Of a DNA stretch of 64,000 bases, positions 1 to 13,915 are shown in pieces. A program made the translations under genes and the position numbers. The notes under the pieces were generated by a model. That model worked only from the letters and a program-made list of their open reading frames with translations, was not told the DNA's origin and did no database searches. Within the stretch, counting starts at the first letter, position 1; each line of letters opens with the position of its first letter. The DNA comes from Eledone cirrhosa (taxonomy: Eukaryota > Mollusca > Cephalopoda > Octopoda > Eledonidae): the NCBI GenBank assembly GCA_964016885.1, contig OZ024743.1, positions 15,089,209 to 15,153,208 of the forward strand, in the 5' to 3' direction.

Positions 1-1660
1 CAAGGAAAAGCTTCCCAATCCTGGAAGTGTTATCTGCAGTAAATAAAAGAAAACCACTTGCAACCTGATGCAACGTGACGACCAAGGGTAAATACCGTTT
101 TTAGCTATCATTTCCCGGCCTACAAAGGACAAAAAGTGTTCAACAAAATGCTTCTGTTCTGCAATATTGGAAAGTAAACAAGTACGTGCAAATCGATTTC
201 ACCACCATGCGCACATCTAGGAAGGATCTAGGTGGCAGTGTTTCGTTATATCTCGACCCAATAATTACCACTCCTCCTGCAACATTGCCAGCCCAGAATG
301 TTTCCGGAAATATTCATACCTACACTGTCAATACATGTTACTTCTTGCAGAGAGGCGAATTTACCTTGGTTGAACATAATTCAGTAACAACTAGCTCATT
401 ATCGAACTTTCTTGATTAAATATTGCAACAATATTTACTCACCGTCTAGTAATATATGTGGATTCTGCAGTCTTGGCGCATGTCTGTGCATCATATGCCA
501 GGCCATGCCGAGTCCACTGCCCTGATAACATCGTGAACAGATGGGTCTCCTCTTCAGTTGAATATGTAATTTTCACCAAAATGCAAAATAAGAGTTGCTT
601 TAACCCTGCCTGACGCAAACTACGACAAGACATGTGTTGGCACAGCAAGTATTGTCAAACCAATTAATGTGATGTTGGTATTGAATGTTAATTATATTAA
701 TGTCGACGGCACAAGCGGTTGTAGTGAAGGTGTTAGTGTTGTTGAATAAGGAATCTTACCTCCACATTAGAAAAAAGTATTCGAAGCAGACCTAGTTACA
801 TGTCTCGGCTAATAAACACAATCACTGGAAATGTTTCGTTAATAATTCATAGTTATACTATTCTCATCCGGACTCTTATAGAATTCACAAATATGATATA
901 TTATGAAAATAACATTTAGACTACAAACATTGTTTGTAATTATTATTTTCATAAGGCATCTAAAGGTTATTGTTTGTAGTGTAATGTTTAAGCTACAGAC
1001 TTTGTTTGTAGCTTGAACACTAGCAACCAACATGAACAGATCTAATATGAATAATTACAAATATAAAGTAGAGCAAAACACTGTATTCTCGCGTGATGAG
1101 TGATAAGGAATGTACTACTAAAGTGATACAAATGTTTGAACAATCAGACTCATAGGCTGCACATTATACCGTCTTGAACGCTGGAAAAAAAATAAAACCC
1201 AAAATGGTCAACATAAAATGGAAAGTCAGAAATATAGCAATATAAATTGAGATTAAAAGTAGAATTGAAGCATTCTTGGCTCCTACACCTGATCAAAGGC
1301 GACCCATTAGAATCCAAGTAAGCCATACAATGAAGCAAAGGGAAAAACAAAATCCGGGTGTCCTGAGCACACTTCACTAGCCAACAATGAAACGAAGCAA
1401 CTTATTTGATGAAATTGTGGCTTTAATACATCCAAGGATTTGCCAACAGGATGGAATACCAAGAGGAATGAAATACCAAGAGGAATGATTTGAGATAAAT
1501 ATATATCCTTCAACGTCCCAGTTAAATAAATATACAAGGAACATTATTGCATAATATGAAAACCCACACATCAAACTTCTAAATTTAATCTAACGTACAT
1601 TGGCGCCAAAGACAATAGGAATAGGAGCATCCAAAAAAATGTTGCGAAAAGAATTCATCA
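1..1660. other. Non-genic AT-rich DNA
   Basis: I see no supportable gene here. Open frames are short and match no family I know. One imperfect inverted repeat (about 902-928 against 931-953, arms containing 'tatgaaaataa' and its complement) lies next to a second block with the same 'ttgtttgtag' words up to 1012, so a small decayed MITE-like repeat is possible. A short 18-bp tandem duplication ('aggaatgaaataccaag') sits at about 1451-1487. Confidence 0.6.
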
Positions 1661-1663
1661 GCA

Positions 1664-1802
<139 letters not shown>

Positions 1803-1837
1803 AAACAATAGAGGTGTAACACACAAGTTATTATATA

Positions 1838-2284
1838 TTGGTAAACGGAATAGAAAATGCTGACAAATTGTTCACAGTTGAAAAATGGTTTAATTAGGAA
1901 TAAAAGAGTATTAGTGATTGTATGGGTTAGTATTCAGTTGTGGTTTTAAGTTTTTAAGTCTTTACCGGTTGCGCATTTCTAAATGCTTTTCAAAAATCAT
2001 TTTGAGATAGAGTGTCCGTGCTGTTTGCTCTGATCTGATTAGTTTTGGGAATTCTACCAGTTTTTATGTTAAAAAAGTGGCTCCAGCGTTATTTTTGTGT
2101 TGCAAAAATTCTTGTGGTCAAAACAATTTTGATTGGTCGGTAGAGGTCATGTGAATGTAAAAAGTTGATTTTGCGCCAAGACTGTTTTTATGTTAAAAAA
2201 GTGGCTCCAGCAAAAATTCTTGGTCAAAACAATTTTGATTGGTCGGTAGAGGTCATGTGAATAAAAAATTGGTTTTGCGCCAAG
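1838..2284 (-). repeat. PLE A1 3' terminal repeat, with internal duplication
   Basis: This is the reverse complement of 6389-6756 and matches 42740-43110 (PLE A2) at high identity. It starts at 'ttatatattggtaaacgg' and runs through 'gcgcatttctaaatgc' to the block 'ttgattttgcgccaag'. Here the inner block (2062-2185) is partly duplicated in tandem (2186-2284), giving two copies of 'aacaattttgattggtcgg'; the other two copies of the terminus have a single block. Confidence 0.85.
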
Positions 2285-2313
2285 ATTGAGAAATGACTCT
2301 TTCACAACAAATA

Positions 2314-2394
<81 letters not shown>

Positions 2395-2468
2395 TAGTAG
2401 TAGTAGTAAGGTGTTCGATGCTGCGACAATGGCCAGCAGCGATGTGTGTCAAATGGCTATTAAGATGA

Positions 2469-2499
<31 letters not shown>

Positions 2500-2815
2500 G
2501 CAGAGTGATTCGTGGTGGTAGGGATGGTCAGTAAGAATGTGTCTGAAAGCAATGGTATTTTAGCATGTCAAAAGATAAGTGTGTGTGTGTGTGTGTGTAT
2601 AGCAGAGTAATTTGTGGTGGCAGGGATGGTCAGTAAGAATGTGTCTGAAAGCATGTCAAAAGATATTTTTCAGCTTTTGTCTTATACGGAGAAGTGCGTG
2701 TGTGTGTGTGTGTGTGTATATAAGTCTCTTTGTATGTTGATGTACGCGTGTGTATGTGTTTGTGTATATATATGTGTGTGTGTGTGTGTGTGTGGGTGGA
2801 CCAGTATTTTTTCCC
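2283..2815. repeat. TG-rich minisatellite in PLE A1 3' UTR
   Basis: Three or more units, each made of a unique 70-80 bp segment followed by (TG)n. The unique segment contains 'agcagagtgattcgtggtgg' or 'agcagagtaatttgtggtgg', then 'gggatggtcagtaagaatg' and 'catgtcaaaagat'. The same unit, reverse complemented, occurs in PLE A2 at 42076-42640, so this is a family trait of the 3' UTR and not random microsatellite growth. Confidence 0.8.
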
Positions 2816-2879
2816 CCTGGTAAAATGGTGTACATTATTCGATTTTTTCAGTAAAATCGGTTCTCTTAATAGAACATCA

Positions 2880-3117
2880 AAAATCTTAACAATAAAAGGT
2901 GTGAAATGATATTCACTATATATATATATACACATACATATATTCACTACATATATATATATATATATACATATATACATATATATATATGTACATATAT
3001 TTCTTTGTATTTCACCATAGAGCATGTGTGTTTACGTGTGTTATTGTGTTTATATGTGGGTAGAGATGTGTGCTGATGTAGGTATGTATGTTGACGTGTG
3101 TATGTTGTGGGTTCGTC
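2880..3117 (-). other. PLE A1 3' UTR proximal part
   Basis: Sequence between the stop codon of the A1 frame and the TG minisatellite. It contains short TA tracts and a 'gtacacatatatttctttg' region, and corresponds to 41761-42060 of the A2 copy (for example the shared 'cattattcgattttttcagt' and its variant). There is no gene. Confidence 0.6.
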
Positions 3118-6100
3118 TTAGGGAGAAGTGTTTAGACGGGGTCCGTATTTGTTAATGAGGTAAGATTTCTTGCTGATGCGCTGGGTGTGGGTGGCATTAT
3201 CTTTAAATTTGTAGAGGGGAAAGATTCTGAAGTTGGGATGATTTTGGGCGGCACAGGTATCAATGTGTTCACTCAGTGGTATTTTCCTGTATTCCCGTAT
3301 TTTAATTTGGGATCTATGGACAGTCATGCGTTGGCGGAGGCTGTTTTTGGTCTGGCCTACGTATTGTTCTCGACAACCTGAGCAAGTTAATACATATATT
3401 AGATTTTCCGATGCACATGTGAAATTGTGTTTTACTATAAAACGTTGTCCATCTTTGAAATAGAATTCCGAACCCTCTATTAGGTTGATGCAAATGCCAC
3501 AGTTAGGTCTATCGCATTTCTTTACTGTGGGTTTCGTTATTGTGGTTGGTAGTAATTTGGCATGTGTTAGGATGTTTTTCATTGACTTGGATTGTCTTTT
3601 GCTCTTTATGATATCGTGTGTTCGTAGAATTTGGTTCATTCTATAGTCCTTTTTCAATACAGGGATGTTCTGGAGGATGGTGTCAAAGGCCTCATTGTTG
3701 AGGGGGTTGTGTGTGGAGATGTATGGAAGAGCTTTTAGTTTTGGTTGATTTACTTTAGGGTGTCTAAGGTCCTGGGTACTGAGTTTTAGGACACGTTGGA
3801 TTCCATTGTCAATTAGTGATGCAGGGTAGTCCCTTCCTATGAGTGTGTCCTTTAGTTCTTGTAGCCGTAAGTAGTAGATGTGTTTATTGGAGACTATAGT
3901 ACAGATTCTCTTGGCTAAGTTGTAGGGAATATTAATTTTAACGTGTCTAGGGTGGCAAGAGTTGAAGGGGAGATATTGCTTGGAGTCTGTGGGCTTGTAG
4001 TATATGTCTGTTTCTATTTTTTTGTCATGGATCTTAATGAGGATGTCGAGGAAGGAGAGTTGCTGATGGCTGTATTCCATCGTGAAGTTAATATTTGTGT
4101 TGAGCCCATTTATAAGGGTGTGAAATTCTTTAAGTTTTTCGATGTTTTCGTGCCAAAGGATGAAGCAGTCATCTAGATATCACTTCCAGTTCCTTTCAAT
4201 GTGTAAGTTGAGGGTGTTTCCAAATTTGTTTAGGACTTTAGTGTAAAGGGTGATTTCCAGGTATCCCATGACTAGGTTGGCATAAGTAGGGTCTGTTTTC
4301 GTTCCCATAGTGGTCCCAGATTTCTGCCTGTAGGGTTTGTTATTGAAAACGAACTAATTGTTCTCCAAGATAAATTTGAGTGCCTCTATCACGAATTCTT
4401 TTTTGATGCGTTGTGGGAGTTCATTGTGGAAATTATCCAGCCAGAATTGGATAGCTTCTATTCCTAGGTTGTGGGGGATGTTGGAGTATAGGTTGACTAC
4501 ATCGAACGTCATTAGTAGGGTTTGTTCAGAAAGTGGCATATTAGGGAGGTGATTGAGCATATCTAGGTCGTCCCTTATATAGCTTTTGATGTGCTTGAGG
4601 AAGGGTTTGAGAAGGGTATCAATGAAGTTGCTAAGACGGTGCGTTTCGCAAGCGGGGCCTGCTATTATAGGTCTTAATTTGAGATCATTGGGTGAGGGGA
4701 CATTGATGACTATGTCTGTGGCTTCCTTGCATGCCTTACCTATTGATTCGCTTTTATGTACTTTAGGGATACCGTAGAAAAGGCTGGATTTACTTGTGAA
4801 GTCTGTGATGAAGCTGAATTCCTTGTTAGTGAGTCCTTCTTTGTATTGGTTGATTAGAGTTTTTAGGTTTCTCATAATTTTCTGTTGATTGTAGTGTTCA
4901 GCCTTTTCGAAGTATGTTTCGTTTTCCAAAGTGGAGAGCGCTAAGTTGATATAGAATTCTGTCTCCATTAGGACTACTGTACTCCCTTTATCAGCCTCTT
5001 TAATTGTAATGGTTCTGTCGGTTTTTAATCTATTTAATTCTTCCCATTCTTTCTTGTTGAGGTTTGGCTTGTGTTTTTGTCTGTGCAAGTGTTGGTAAGG
5101 GAAGTTTGTGATGTGTTCACAGAATTAGTCCAGGATTTTATTTCTACCTTTTGAAGGGGTGTAATTGCTTCTATTTCTGGCTAATGATTCATCCTCATTG
5201 TACTGGTCGAATAGTTGTTCACTAAGTCGTAACTTTCTACAGAAGTCTGTGATGTCTTCCTTCATTTCATAGTAGTTAGGACGTAGTGGGGTCGGTGTGA
5301 ATTTAAGACCTTTGGAGAGTAAGTTGATAAGGTTGGGTGTTGGTTCTGCACTAGTAAGATTGATAATTTGTATTACTATCGGTTTCTCCTCCCTGTCTTG
5401 TCTTATTTTGTTTGCCTGTATCTGTGTGCTGTGTCTAAAAATGGTTGGGGTAGAGGGGTTGTCTGCTGATGTTAAGTGGTCTCCTGTGTTTGTTATATTC
5501 CTTGTTGTTGTAAAATGTGGTTCGGGTTGGTGGTTGTAGATTGAATGGGGTGTTCCTGTACTGCGAGTATGGGGGTGTGTTTCTATGTGCCATGTTGTAT
5601 TGTGGTGTTATAAGTGGCCTACGTTGTTGGTTGTATCGTGTGGTGTGGGTTTGTTGTGTATTGTGGAAGTGAGAGTTGAGAAAATGGTAATTACCTTGCT
5701 GTCCCCTTGAAGCAGGGAAGTTGTTGCATCTATCATGGCGGTGGTATCTTTTCCCTATGTTTGACGATGAGGAATCCGCGTAGTAGTTGAGTGATTTGGT
5801 ATGGTGTCTCTTTGAAGGGGGAAAGTTGTAAATGTCATTCTGGGGGAGATGATTTCTTGGGTTTTTGTTCCTTCTTATGGTAGCGAGGTTGGGAAGTTCA
5901 TCTTCGGTGTGGTGCTTCCTTCTTCGTTTGTTTGAGGCTTGGGGGTTTGAGAAGTTATTGTGCGGTTCAGTTATGGGTTTTCCTATTTTTATAAACGGGT
6001 TATTGGAGGTGTAATCCGTTTGAAAAGTCGATTCATAGTGTAGGAATCAAACGGCACTTTTTCCCAGCGTTGAAGGGATTTCAGTTCTTCTCTGTTGCAG

Positions 6101-6429
6101 TCTCCTTTCCATAATTTGGAGATCTTCTCTACCTTGGGGCCTTCAGTTTTGTTGTTGATTTCCAGGAGGATCTCTTCATCGATGGTTTTGATTTTTACCT
6201 CATTTGCCCTCAGTTTAAGAAGTTCAATTTCTGTCTTCATTTTTTCCAATGCCATTCTTTCCCTAAGGTGTCTTTGAGGTTCGGGTTCGTTTGGAATGGA
6301 CTTTATTTGTAGTTTAAGGGGGAGAGTTAGAGGGGTTGAGTTAAGCCATTTTTCATATATCTCTGCTTTGTTGTGATTTTGTATTGGAGCCACTTTTTTA
6401 ACATAAAAACAGTCTTGGCGCAAAATCAA
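3118..6429 (-). pseudogene. PLE A1 reverse transcriptase + GIY-YIG endonuclease, broken
   Basis: One long frame read from 6429 down to 3118. The N-terminal part (6429-5989) is Glu/Lys-rich and probably coiled-coil, ending near KVPFDSYTMNRLFKR. It then changes frame for about 500 bp (Pro/Asn/His/Arg-rich) and returns to the first frame by about 5580. The RT core follows: LLSKGLKFTPTP, a TITIKEADKGSTVVL block, FDVVNLYSNIPHN (motif A), GTKTDPTYANLVMGYLE, and YLDDCFILW (catalytic motif). The C-terminus (4080-3118) holds the RT connection, a Cys-rich CDRPNCGIC motif and a GIY-YIG nuclease core IYVLTCSGCREQYVGQTKNS. Lesions: a TAA near 5126, a TAG at 4351-4353, a TGA just before YLDD (about 4183), and the two frame changes. 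The TAG and TGA each look like a single C-to-T change. The family copies by target-primed reverse transcription; this copy cannot make the full protein. Confidence 0.85.
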
Positions 6430-6752
6430 CTTTTTACATTCACATGACCTCTAGCGACCAATCAAAATTGTTTTGACCACAAGAATTTTTGCAACACAAA
6501 AATAACGCTGGAGCCACTTTTTTAACATAAAAACAGGTAGAATTCCCAAAACTAATCAGATCAGAGCAAACAGCACGGACACTCTATCTCAAAATGATTT
6601 TTGAAAAGCATTTAGAAATGCGCAACCGGTAAAAACTTAAAAACTTAAAACCACAACTGAATACTAACCCATACAATCACTAATACTCTTTTATTCCTAA
6701 TTAAACCATTTTTCAACTGTGAACAATTTGTCAGCATTTTCTATTCCGTTTA

Positions 6753-6787
<35 letters not shown>
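6389..6787 (+). repeat. Inverted copy of PLE A 3' terminus plus (TA)n
   Basis: This block is the reverse complement of 1838-2211 and starts immediately upstream of the A1 frame. It carries the same landmarks: 'gcgcaaaatcaac', 'aacataaaaacaggtagaat', 'gcgcaaccggtaaaaac' and 'ccgtttaccaatata'. It ends in a (TA)n run (6757-6787). It gives A1 terminal inverted repeats of about 370 bp. Confidence 0.85.
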
Positions 6788-6789
<2 letters not shown>

Positions 6790-6790
<1 letters not shown>

Positions 6791-7199
6791 AAGATCTGGA
6801 AAGATTAATAATTACGAATTGGTGCCCGGATTTAATCACACAAATATATCTACTGAAGGAAAAACAAAGACAATTGCGCAAACCCTACTAATATGCACAG
6901 CACACAGAATCTATATAAGCGCGCATACACGTTATGTAGAATATTATCCATACAATAAAAAGGCAAAATAAAACAAAATACACACAAACGAGTCGCGTAA
7001 GGATATCATCTCTAGTGCAATAAAGAAACGCAATAAAGTTATTATTACTGAAAATAAGACGACACACTAATGAAAACTATGCCTAACGCATCACAAAGAA
7101 AAACAATACAATGATTATCTGATTAAATTCGTTATATCTATAACAAAGGAACTAAATGAGACAGTGTTGCCAACTTGGTGCCAAATACTAAATAATTGT

Positions 7200-7200
<1 letters not shown>
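6790..7200. other. AT-rich DNA without recognised features
   Basis: I see no coding frame or repeat that I can name. The segment lies between PLE A1 and a large compound microsatellite. Confidence 0.5.
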
Positions 7201-7735
<535 letters not shown>

Positions 7736-7739
7736 ATAA

Positions 7740-10700
7740 TAAAAATAATGACAATTGATAATTTAAGAGTGAAAATTAGGCTTATTCCTGATTTCCTCAA
7801 TGATGAAAAGGCACTTCAATTTTTATCACGGTCGTTATAGAGACAAAATATTGCGTTGAACATGAAATCACACGCGAGATTAGAGGAGACCAATTATATA
7901 TCAAATTTACCTGTAGATACATCTTCATTAGACAGGTTTTATAGTCAGAAATGTTATAAGTTGTTTTAGTTCTACAAATGACCAAATCACCTCGTTATAC
8001 TGACAGTCATTGAAAAACTAACACACGCTCGCGCAATCACACACATACATACACACACCCATTTATATATATATATATATATATATACATACATATATAT
8101 ATATATCTGTGTGTGTATACTATGTATCTGTGACTATGTCTAAATATATACATATAAATCCTTATGAATTTATATATGTAAATAAATAAATAAAAAAAAA
8201 AAAAATATGTATATATATACATATATATATATATTTTATATATATATATATATGCAGAGAGAGAGATGTATATATGTATTTATTTATATATATATATATA
8301 TACATAAAGTGTAATGTTAGATGAAACAACTGAAATGATAGGCAAATACGTGGTTGTTACATCTATTTTAGATTCTATAATTTCGAAGGAATTAATATGA
8401 TTACTAGGGTCATTATCAATAATAGTGACACTGTGTTATTTCTGCTTCGATAAATATCACTATTTCGTTGATTTTAAATTATTGAACGTGAATAAATATG
8501 TTTAAATTTAGCAAAAATGACGGTTTTGTGACAATGAAATAACAATATTGACAGATTCTAACATTACTATTTTCTAAGAAATAGCTGCGCGTCACCTTAT
8601 TCATGGAAATTGGCAATGTAACTGTTAATGGTTTTGTTGTTTAGCATGTGCTGGGAGCAATGGTATTTTCTGCATACGGAGAAATATGGACGATATCAAA
8701 TAATCTGTGTGAAGAACATTATATTTTACTATATCTTCAAAATCCAATATTGAAGGACGATACCTTATTTTTCCTTGTAATCTTTCCACCCAATTACTTA
8801 CTAAACCAATTATTTTCTCATACAGTATGTTATTATTACCTTGTTAATTAACAGATTTCTGCTCTTGAATTACCCCGAGCTATTTTCTGTTCATTAGAAA
8901 TAAAGTTAAGTTACTTTTATTGGGCATTCCCTCTTTAATTTTATGGGGTATTTCCTCAATTTGTTAGCAGTTTCCATAATAGATAGGCATGTTACGGGAT
9001 TGAAGTTAATAACTTTACTTCCTTTCTGTCCATTATTCCCGATTATGACTGTTCAGCCTTAGTCATCTCTTTCGGGACATTTTCCTCTGGAGACTTGTAA
9101 GATTAGCCTCCATTTAACGTTCTTTGCAACTTCGTTTGCAATGAACTCCAAAGTAATTAATATATGAAACTGTCGTTTTTCACTTGTCTCGGTCATTGAA
9201 CAGCTGCTTCACTCAATTCCGACTCCTCCTATTATGTTCCTTTTTAGTTCCATATATCACCGCAGCTCATTGCTTCTCTCTGTCTGCTAGATCATCCTCG
9301 TGTCATTCTACTCCTACCAGTCTCTGAAACATTGCTAATGATTATTGTGGAATAGCCTATTCATCTCGTACAGTATGTTATTATTACCTTGTTATTATTA
9401 ACTTTCATATTTTCTCGTTTTAGAATTCTTTGCTGTCACTCTGATTTATTCATTCTATTGTAACATCCACTCCTTCATTCTCAAGCTTCGATTTCTTTCT
9501 AGTATTATGGCGACTCCATCCAGAATGGAGCTTTCAGTGACTGAAGTTATGGTACAACACTATTGAAATTGTTGTCAAATACTATTCGTTTTGTCTACCA
9601 CGAAACCTTTCGGACTCTCTTGTTTTACTCTCGTTTTAACCAACCTTTTTCGCTAATAATCTGCAACCAATATCCATAGGTTATTTTACGACGAGAGAGT
9701 GGTTAGTGATTCATAACTTAAAACTAGGTTGCTCGCTTTCAATTTTTCTTTTACATTCTTCCATTGCATGTTCTTAGGTTAGCTTGCTTCTCATTATTAT
9801 TCTGTTCCGGTTAGTCTAGAATCGCGCCAAATCACACAATCCCATCATATATCCCACCAGCATGCCTCATTCCCATATTTATTTCCTCTCTATTCCTATT
9901 CATATCCATCTCAGCAATTGATGCACTCTATTTCATCGTTAACATTACTAACATTCATTTCAGACTGGTCTTTACATTCTGTTCAACTTTTATAAGGCGT
10001 TTAATTTCTTCTCATTTTAATTTCGATAAGTAGCCATTCCAATTTACTGGTCCTGCTAGTCATACGTTTTTCTGTTCTGTCACGAGGAAACTCTATTTCG
10101 TTCCGTTCCTGCTAAGAGTTCATTACCACATTCTGTAGTGTAGAATTTAGGCTTTTCATGATTTCTACTCTTTACTTCATATTTTTCTGGCATTTCATAA
10201 TTCTGTTTGGTATTTACCCGCATCTTTCTTGATAGATATGTTATTAAAATTACATAGTTAAGGCATTAGCTACCTATATTTTATACAGTATTTATTTCTA
10301 AATCCATACTTCAGAATACTATCATTTTCAGCGTACTGCTTGAAACCGTCCATCTACATAAGATGGTTGGTTGTCTCGTCATAATAATTAAACTGCCGTC
10401 CAATCCGGTTTAACATAGCCGTTAATAGTGTTAGATTCAACAACAAAAGGAATTGGAGAGGAGAAAACACTTTCGAATTATCCTGTTCTTAACGAAATTA
10501 GTTTATTCATCATAGTTCCCTATCTTGTATATATCTGCAATATTGTTTGCCATTTACTCATACTTGGTTTGCGCTTATTCGATAATAGAGTTTCCATGAT
10601 ACATGTGTAGAGAATTCTGTAAAAACACATTGTGACAATTAATCAGTAACTTCTCTTCATTTTATTTACAACTCCCCATCTTTTTTATGTTTTTATTTCC

Positions 10701-12165
10701 TATCAAATGTATTCTATTTAGAGGAATGTAAGTGGTTCAATTGCAGCTTCCGTGTCAGTAGTGTTTTATATTAGATGTAACATTAGTTTGGGGATTAATT
10801 GGGGGGTTTTTCGGTGAGTCGGTTAAATGTAACGTATTACAGCTCTGTCTCTATCACAATAACACATGTTACATTCGCAATTTATGAATATCTCTACAAT
10901 ACCTAACCTTATAATGTCATTCTGAATTTCCCTTCTTCTGTTGTTTCATCGTTTGAGTAGGATCTGTGTTTTCCGGCCTGCAATAATTAAGATGATGAGA
11001 TCGCTTTTTTGACCAATATTATCATCATTGATATCTTCGCTATACATATTCCCTGCCACACTCTTAAATAGCTCCTACTGAATTCAATTTTTTTCTTGCC
11101 AAGTTTCTTGTAAAATCATTTTGATTTGTAATCGCAATAATTGTATCGTTTAGAAATCATTGACATTTTTCGTGCTGGCCGATACTTGAGAGTTTGTGAG
11201 GATCCCATTGGTTGTAGATGTTTCATTATTTCCCTTTTGTTGTGTTATATTTCTAGATGTATTCTCTTTTATTCATCTTATTGTTGTTTATCTGTTGTTG
11301 ATTTCATTATTGAAAGGATTTTCTCTTATTTTCCACGATTTTCTGTATTCTTTGTATATGGATATCACAGTAGCAGTCTCCTACCATGGTAAATAACGGA
11401 GATGTTGCTAATATTATTTCATTTAAACTTGGAACCTTGTATTTGTTATTCCATGGTTAACGTTTATTATTGTTATTGTTCTGTTTCCGTGGACATTTCC
11501 TGAGAGTTACTGTCTATTTTCCTTTTTATTTATTTCAAATTTCAGGTATTCATGATATTCAGAACTCATTGTTCTTTGTTTTTTTTTTGCAAAAAGTCTC
11601 CTTTATTTATTTTTTATTTGTGAATATTGGTTCAGGATTTGATTGCATGTCAGCTAAGTTATATTATGGGTGCGGTAATTAAAAATCAATTTTATTCGTT
11701 TTTCACGCTTTGTTCTTTATTTCTATTTTCAGCATTTACTTTCAACCGACTTAATTTTTATTACGCGTTTTGTAAATGTTGTGTGTATTTTCATATTGTA
11801 CACACCGTTAAACTATTATACTTCAAAATTTGTTGGTTCGTAAGTCTTTGAGAGATTTAAGGTTTGCTTGTGTTTTGAGGTATACCTTGAGATTTATTTG
11901 ATTACTTTCATTCTAGAATTTATACAGTGACCCTGTGAAATAAGCATATTTCACGTGTAACAATATTTCTCGTATTTGTGAAAGCTGAGTAGGTAAATCT
12001 GCCAAATGTTTACGTAGTCAACATCTTCGTCGTGTGACAGTTTGTTTCTACTTTCATTTTTGGATTTGGAGACACGTTAGTTTATTTAATTTTTACAAAT
12101 GTTTAAACTTCAAATTATAGCAAGCATTCTTCTTTTATCAACCACCGTTTTATATTCAAACTATT
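7740..12165. other. About 4.4 kb of AT-rich DNA, no gene seen
   Basis: No open frame over about 85 codons and no recognisable domain on either strand. Short TA tracts lie at 8064-8087, 8095-8106 and 8212-8310. A 25-bp word ('cagtatgttattattaccttg') occurs at 8824 and again at 9372, so part of this stretch may have been duplicated. The middle (8900-12000) is T/C-rich on the plus strand and lacks microsatellites. Confidence 0.6.
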
Positions 12166-12187
12166 TGACATTATTTTTATATGTAGA

Positions 12188-12372
12188 GGGCGGTAGATTG
12201 GCAGTATCGGTAGAGGGTCGGATTCCATGCTTTCCAGCATAGTTACGTCCCTTTACGATCTGAGTTCAAATCCCGCCGAGGTTGACTTTGCCTTTCATCC
12301 TTACGAGGTCGATCAAATAAAGTACCAGTAATGAACTGGGTATTTGCTGGCCTTGTGCCTAAAGTAGAAACA
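12188..12372 (+). mobile_element. tRNA-derived SINE with perfect target duplication
   Basis: A complete SINE of about 185 bp: the head 'ggcagtatcggtagagggtc' (A-box region), B box 'gagttcaaatcccgcc', the core 'tttgcctttcatccttac' and 'taaagtaccagtaatg', and the tail 'gtgcctaaagtagaaac'. It is flanked by an exact 18-bp target site duplication 'attatttttatatgtaga' (12170-12187 and 12373-12390), which fixes both ends. The intact duplication points to a fairly recent insertion. The same family recurs throughout the window. Confidence 0.9.
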
Positions 12373-12390
12373 ATTATTTTTATATGTAGA

Positions 12391-12943
12391 TTTATCAGTT
12401 CCTTGTTGATATGGATTGAGATGTATGAGGATAGGTAGTTTATTAGAGTTATGTGAGAGCTGATTATTGTGAACTCTTGTAATATCAAAGTTGTAAGTGT
12501 TAAATATCATTATCAATATGTGTATTATATATTATTTCATCAGTTATAAGGATTTCGTTATTTGCTTTCATTTAATTTGTTGTTTGTGATATAATCGTAT
12601 TTAAGAACAGTCTGATATATGTTCATTCAAATTGTTTGTACATGGTTGTGGGGTTGTTATTATCACATTTGGTCGTTAATATATGACAATTTAAAGGTAC
12701 ACCTCTGGACTTACTGATAATACAAGCAAAGATCAAATGGTATGCCTATATTTTCAGCTTCCATATGACCCTTCTACTCCAGCCTTCATTTATCATATTT
12801 TTTGAGAAGGACATAAAGAAGTTTTCACTGTATTGTGTTATCAGCTTTTTTGTTTCCTTTTATGTTTTACACACATATATATCAATATATCTGTATCACT
12901 CTCTATCTCTATCTCTCTCTCTCTTTCTCTATATCTCTGTATC

Positions 12944-12946
<3 letters not shown>
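12391..12946. other. AT-rich DNA, no feature recognised
   Basis: No gene or named repeat is visible. The end of the stretch (12890-12945) is a short 'ctctatctctctct' tract running into a TA microsatellite. Confidence 0.5.
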
Positions 12947-13018
<72 letters not shown>

Positions 13019-13030
13019 TATATATATACT
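12947..13030. repeat. (TA)n microsatellite
   Basis: About 80 bp of TA repeats with one 'aaatata' interruption near 13014. It directly abuts a dispersed repeat that begins 'actagcagtaaagcccgg'. Confidence 0.95.
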
Positions 13031-13915
13031 AGCAGTAAAGCCCGGCGTTGCTCGGGGTCGCTCAGTAGCTGTGTTAAAGTTACAATGTTAAGTTTCTTTA
13101 TTGGCTTAAAAACTGTAGTGTCTACTGTGCAGACTTGCATGTGGTGTTTTTGATTAATATTCCCTCAACCAACAATATGCCTTATGAAGTTAAGAAAACA
13201 TAACGATAACCCCAATGTTATAACAAAAGAGGATGCTGGGGATAGAAACTGCACTGGTTATTTATCAACAAAGATCGAAAATGTAAACACTGCAACGCAG
13301 AGAAAAACATTAGCGTAACCAAATTATCAGTTATGTCTGTCTGCACGCCTATATCACCTCTCTGCACGACTGTCTGTCTGCACGCCTATATCACCTCTCT
13401 GCACGACTGTCTGTCTGCACGCGTATATCACCTCTCTGCACGACTGTCTGTCTGCACGACTGTCTGTCTGCACGCCTAACGAAATTTACAGATACATATA
13501 TTTTAAATAAACTTATATAATTTTTGCTTTTTTTTACGAAATATTTGCTTGTTTTACGTAGTCTTTAAATAGACTTGTTTTCAAGTAAAAATATTGTTTT
13601 AAAATGCTTTTAAATGGAATGTATTGTGTTAATGTCATTTTAAACGCTGAGAAAGCCAGCGTAATTTTTTACGTAAGACGCTCAATGTAAACAGAACAAA
13701 GGGAAATAACTGATAACTTACGCTCAAAAATCGATACATTATATTCGATTTCGTCACATAGGGTGGGTCAATTTGAAATATTTTTTTTCCGATGTCTTCG
13801 CTAGGGCTCAATGTACAAGTATAGCAATTTCGGTGCAATTCCGTGAGAGATTCTAAGAGGAGATGTGTGCCAAATATCGATAGACAGACAGACAACCACA
13901 GTTTTATATATAGAG
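13028..13915. repeat. Dispersed repeat with 37-bp minisatellite
   Basis: It starts 'actagcagtaaagcccggcg' and ends in 'atagacagacagacaacc' followed by 'tttatatatagag'. This start and end style is common in dispersed invertebrate repeats, but I cannot name the family. It contains a 37-bp tandem repeat at 13334-13480: 'tgtctgtctgcacg' recurs at 13334, 13371, 13408 and 13445, then once more after only 16 bp at 13461. No coding frame is convincing. Confidence 0.6.

Noticed and set aside
839..1033. Minus-strand 64-codon frame
   Set aside because: It lies over a small inverted repeat with recurring 'ttgtttgtag' words and shows no protein feature.
12188..12262. Possible tRNA genes at SINE heads (also 14350-14415, 32906-32985)
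   Set aside because: A and B box-like sequences are present, but cloverleaf arms do not pair well and the SINE body and tail follow.
13334..13480. Regularly spaced 37-bp repeats that could suggest a CRISPR array
   Set aside because: The repeats are contiguous with no unique spacers, and the window is eukaryotic; it is a minisatellite.
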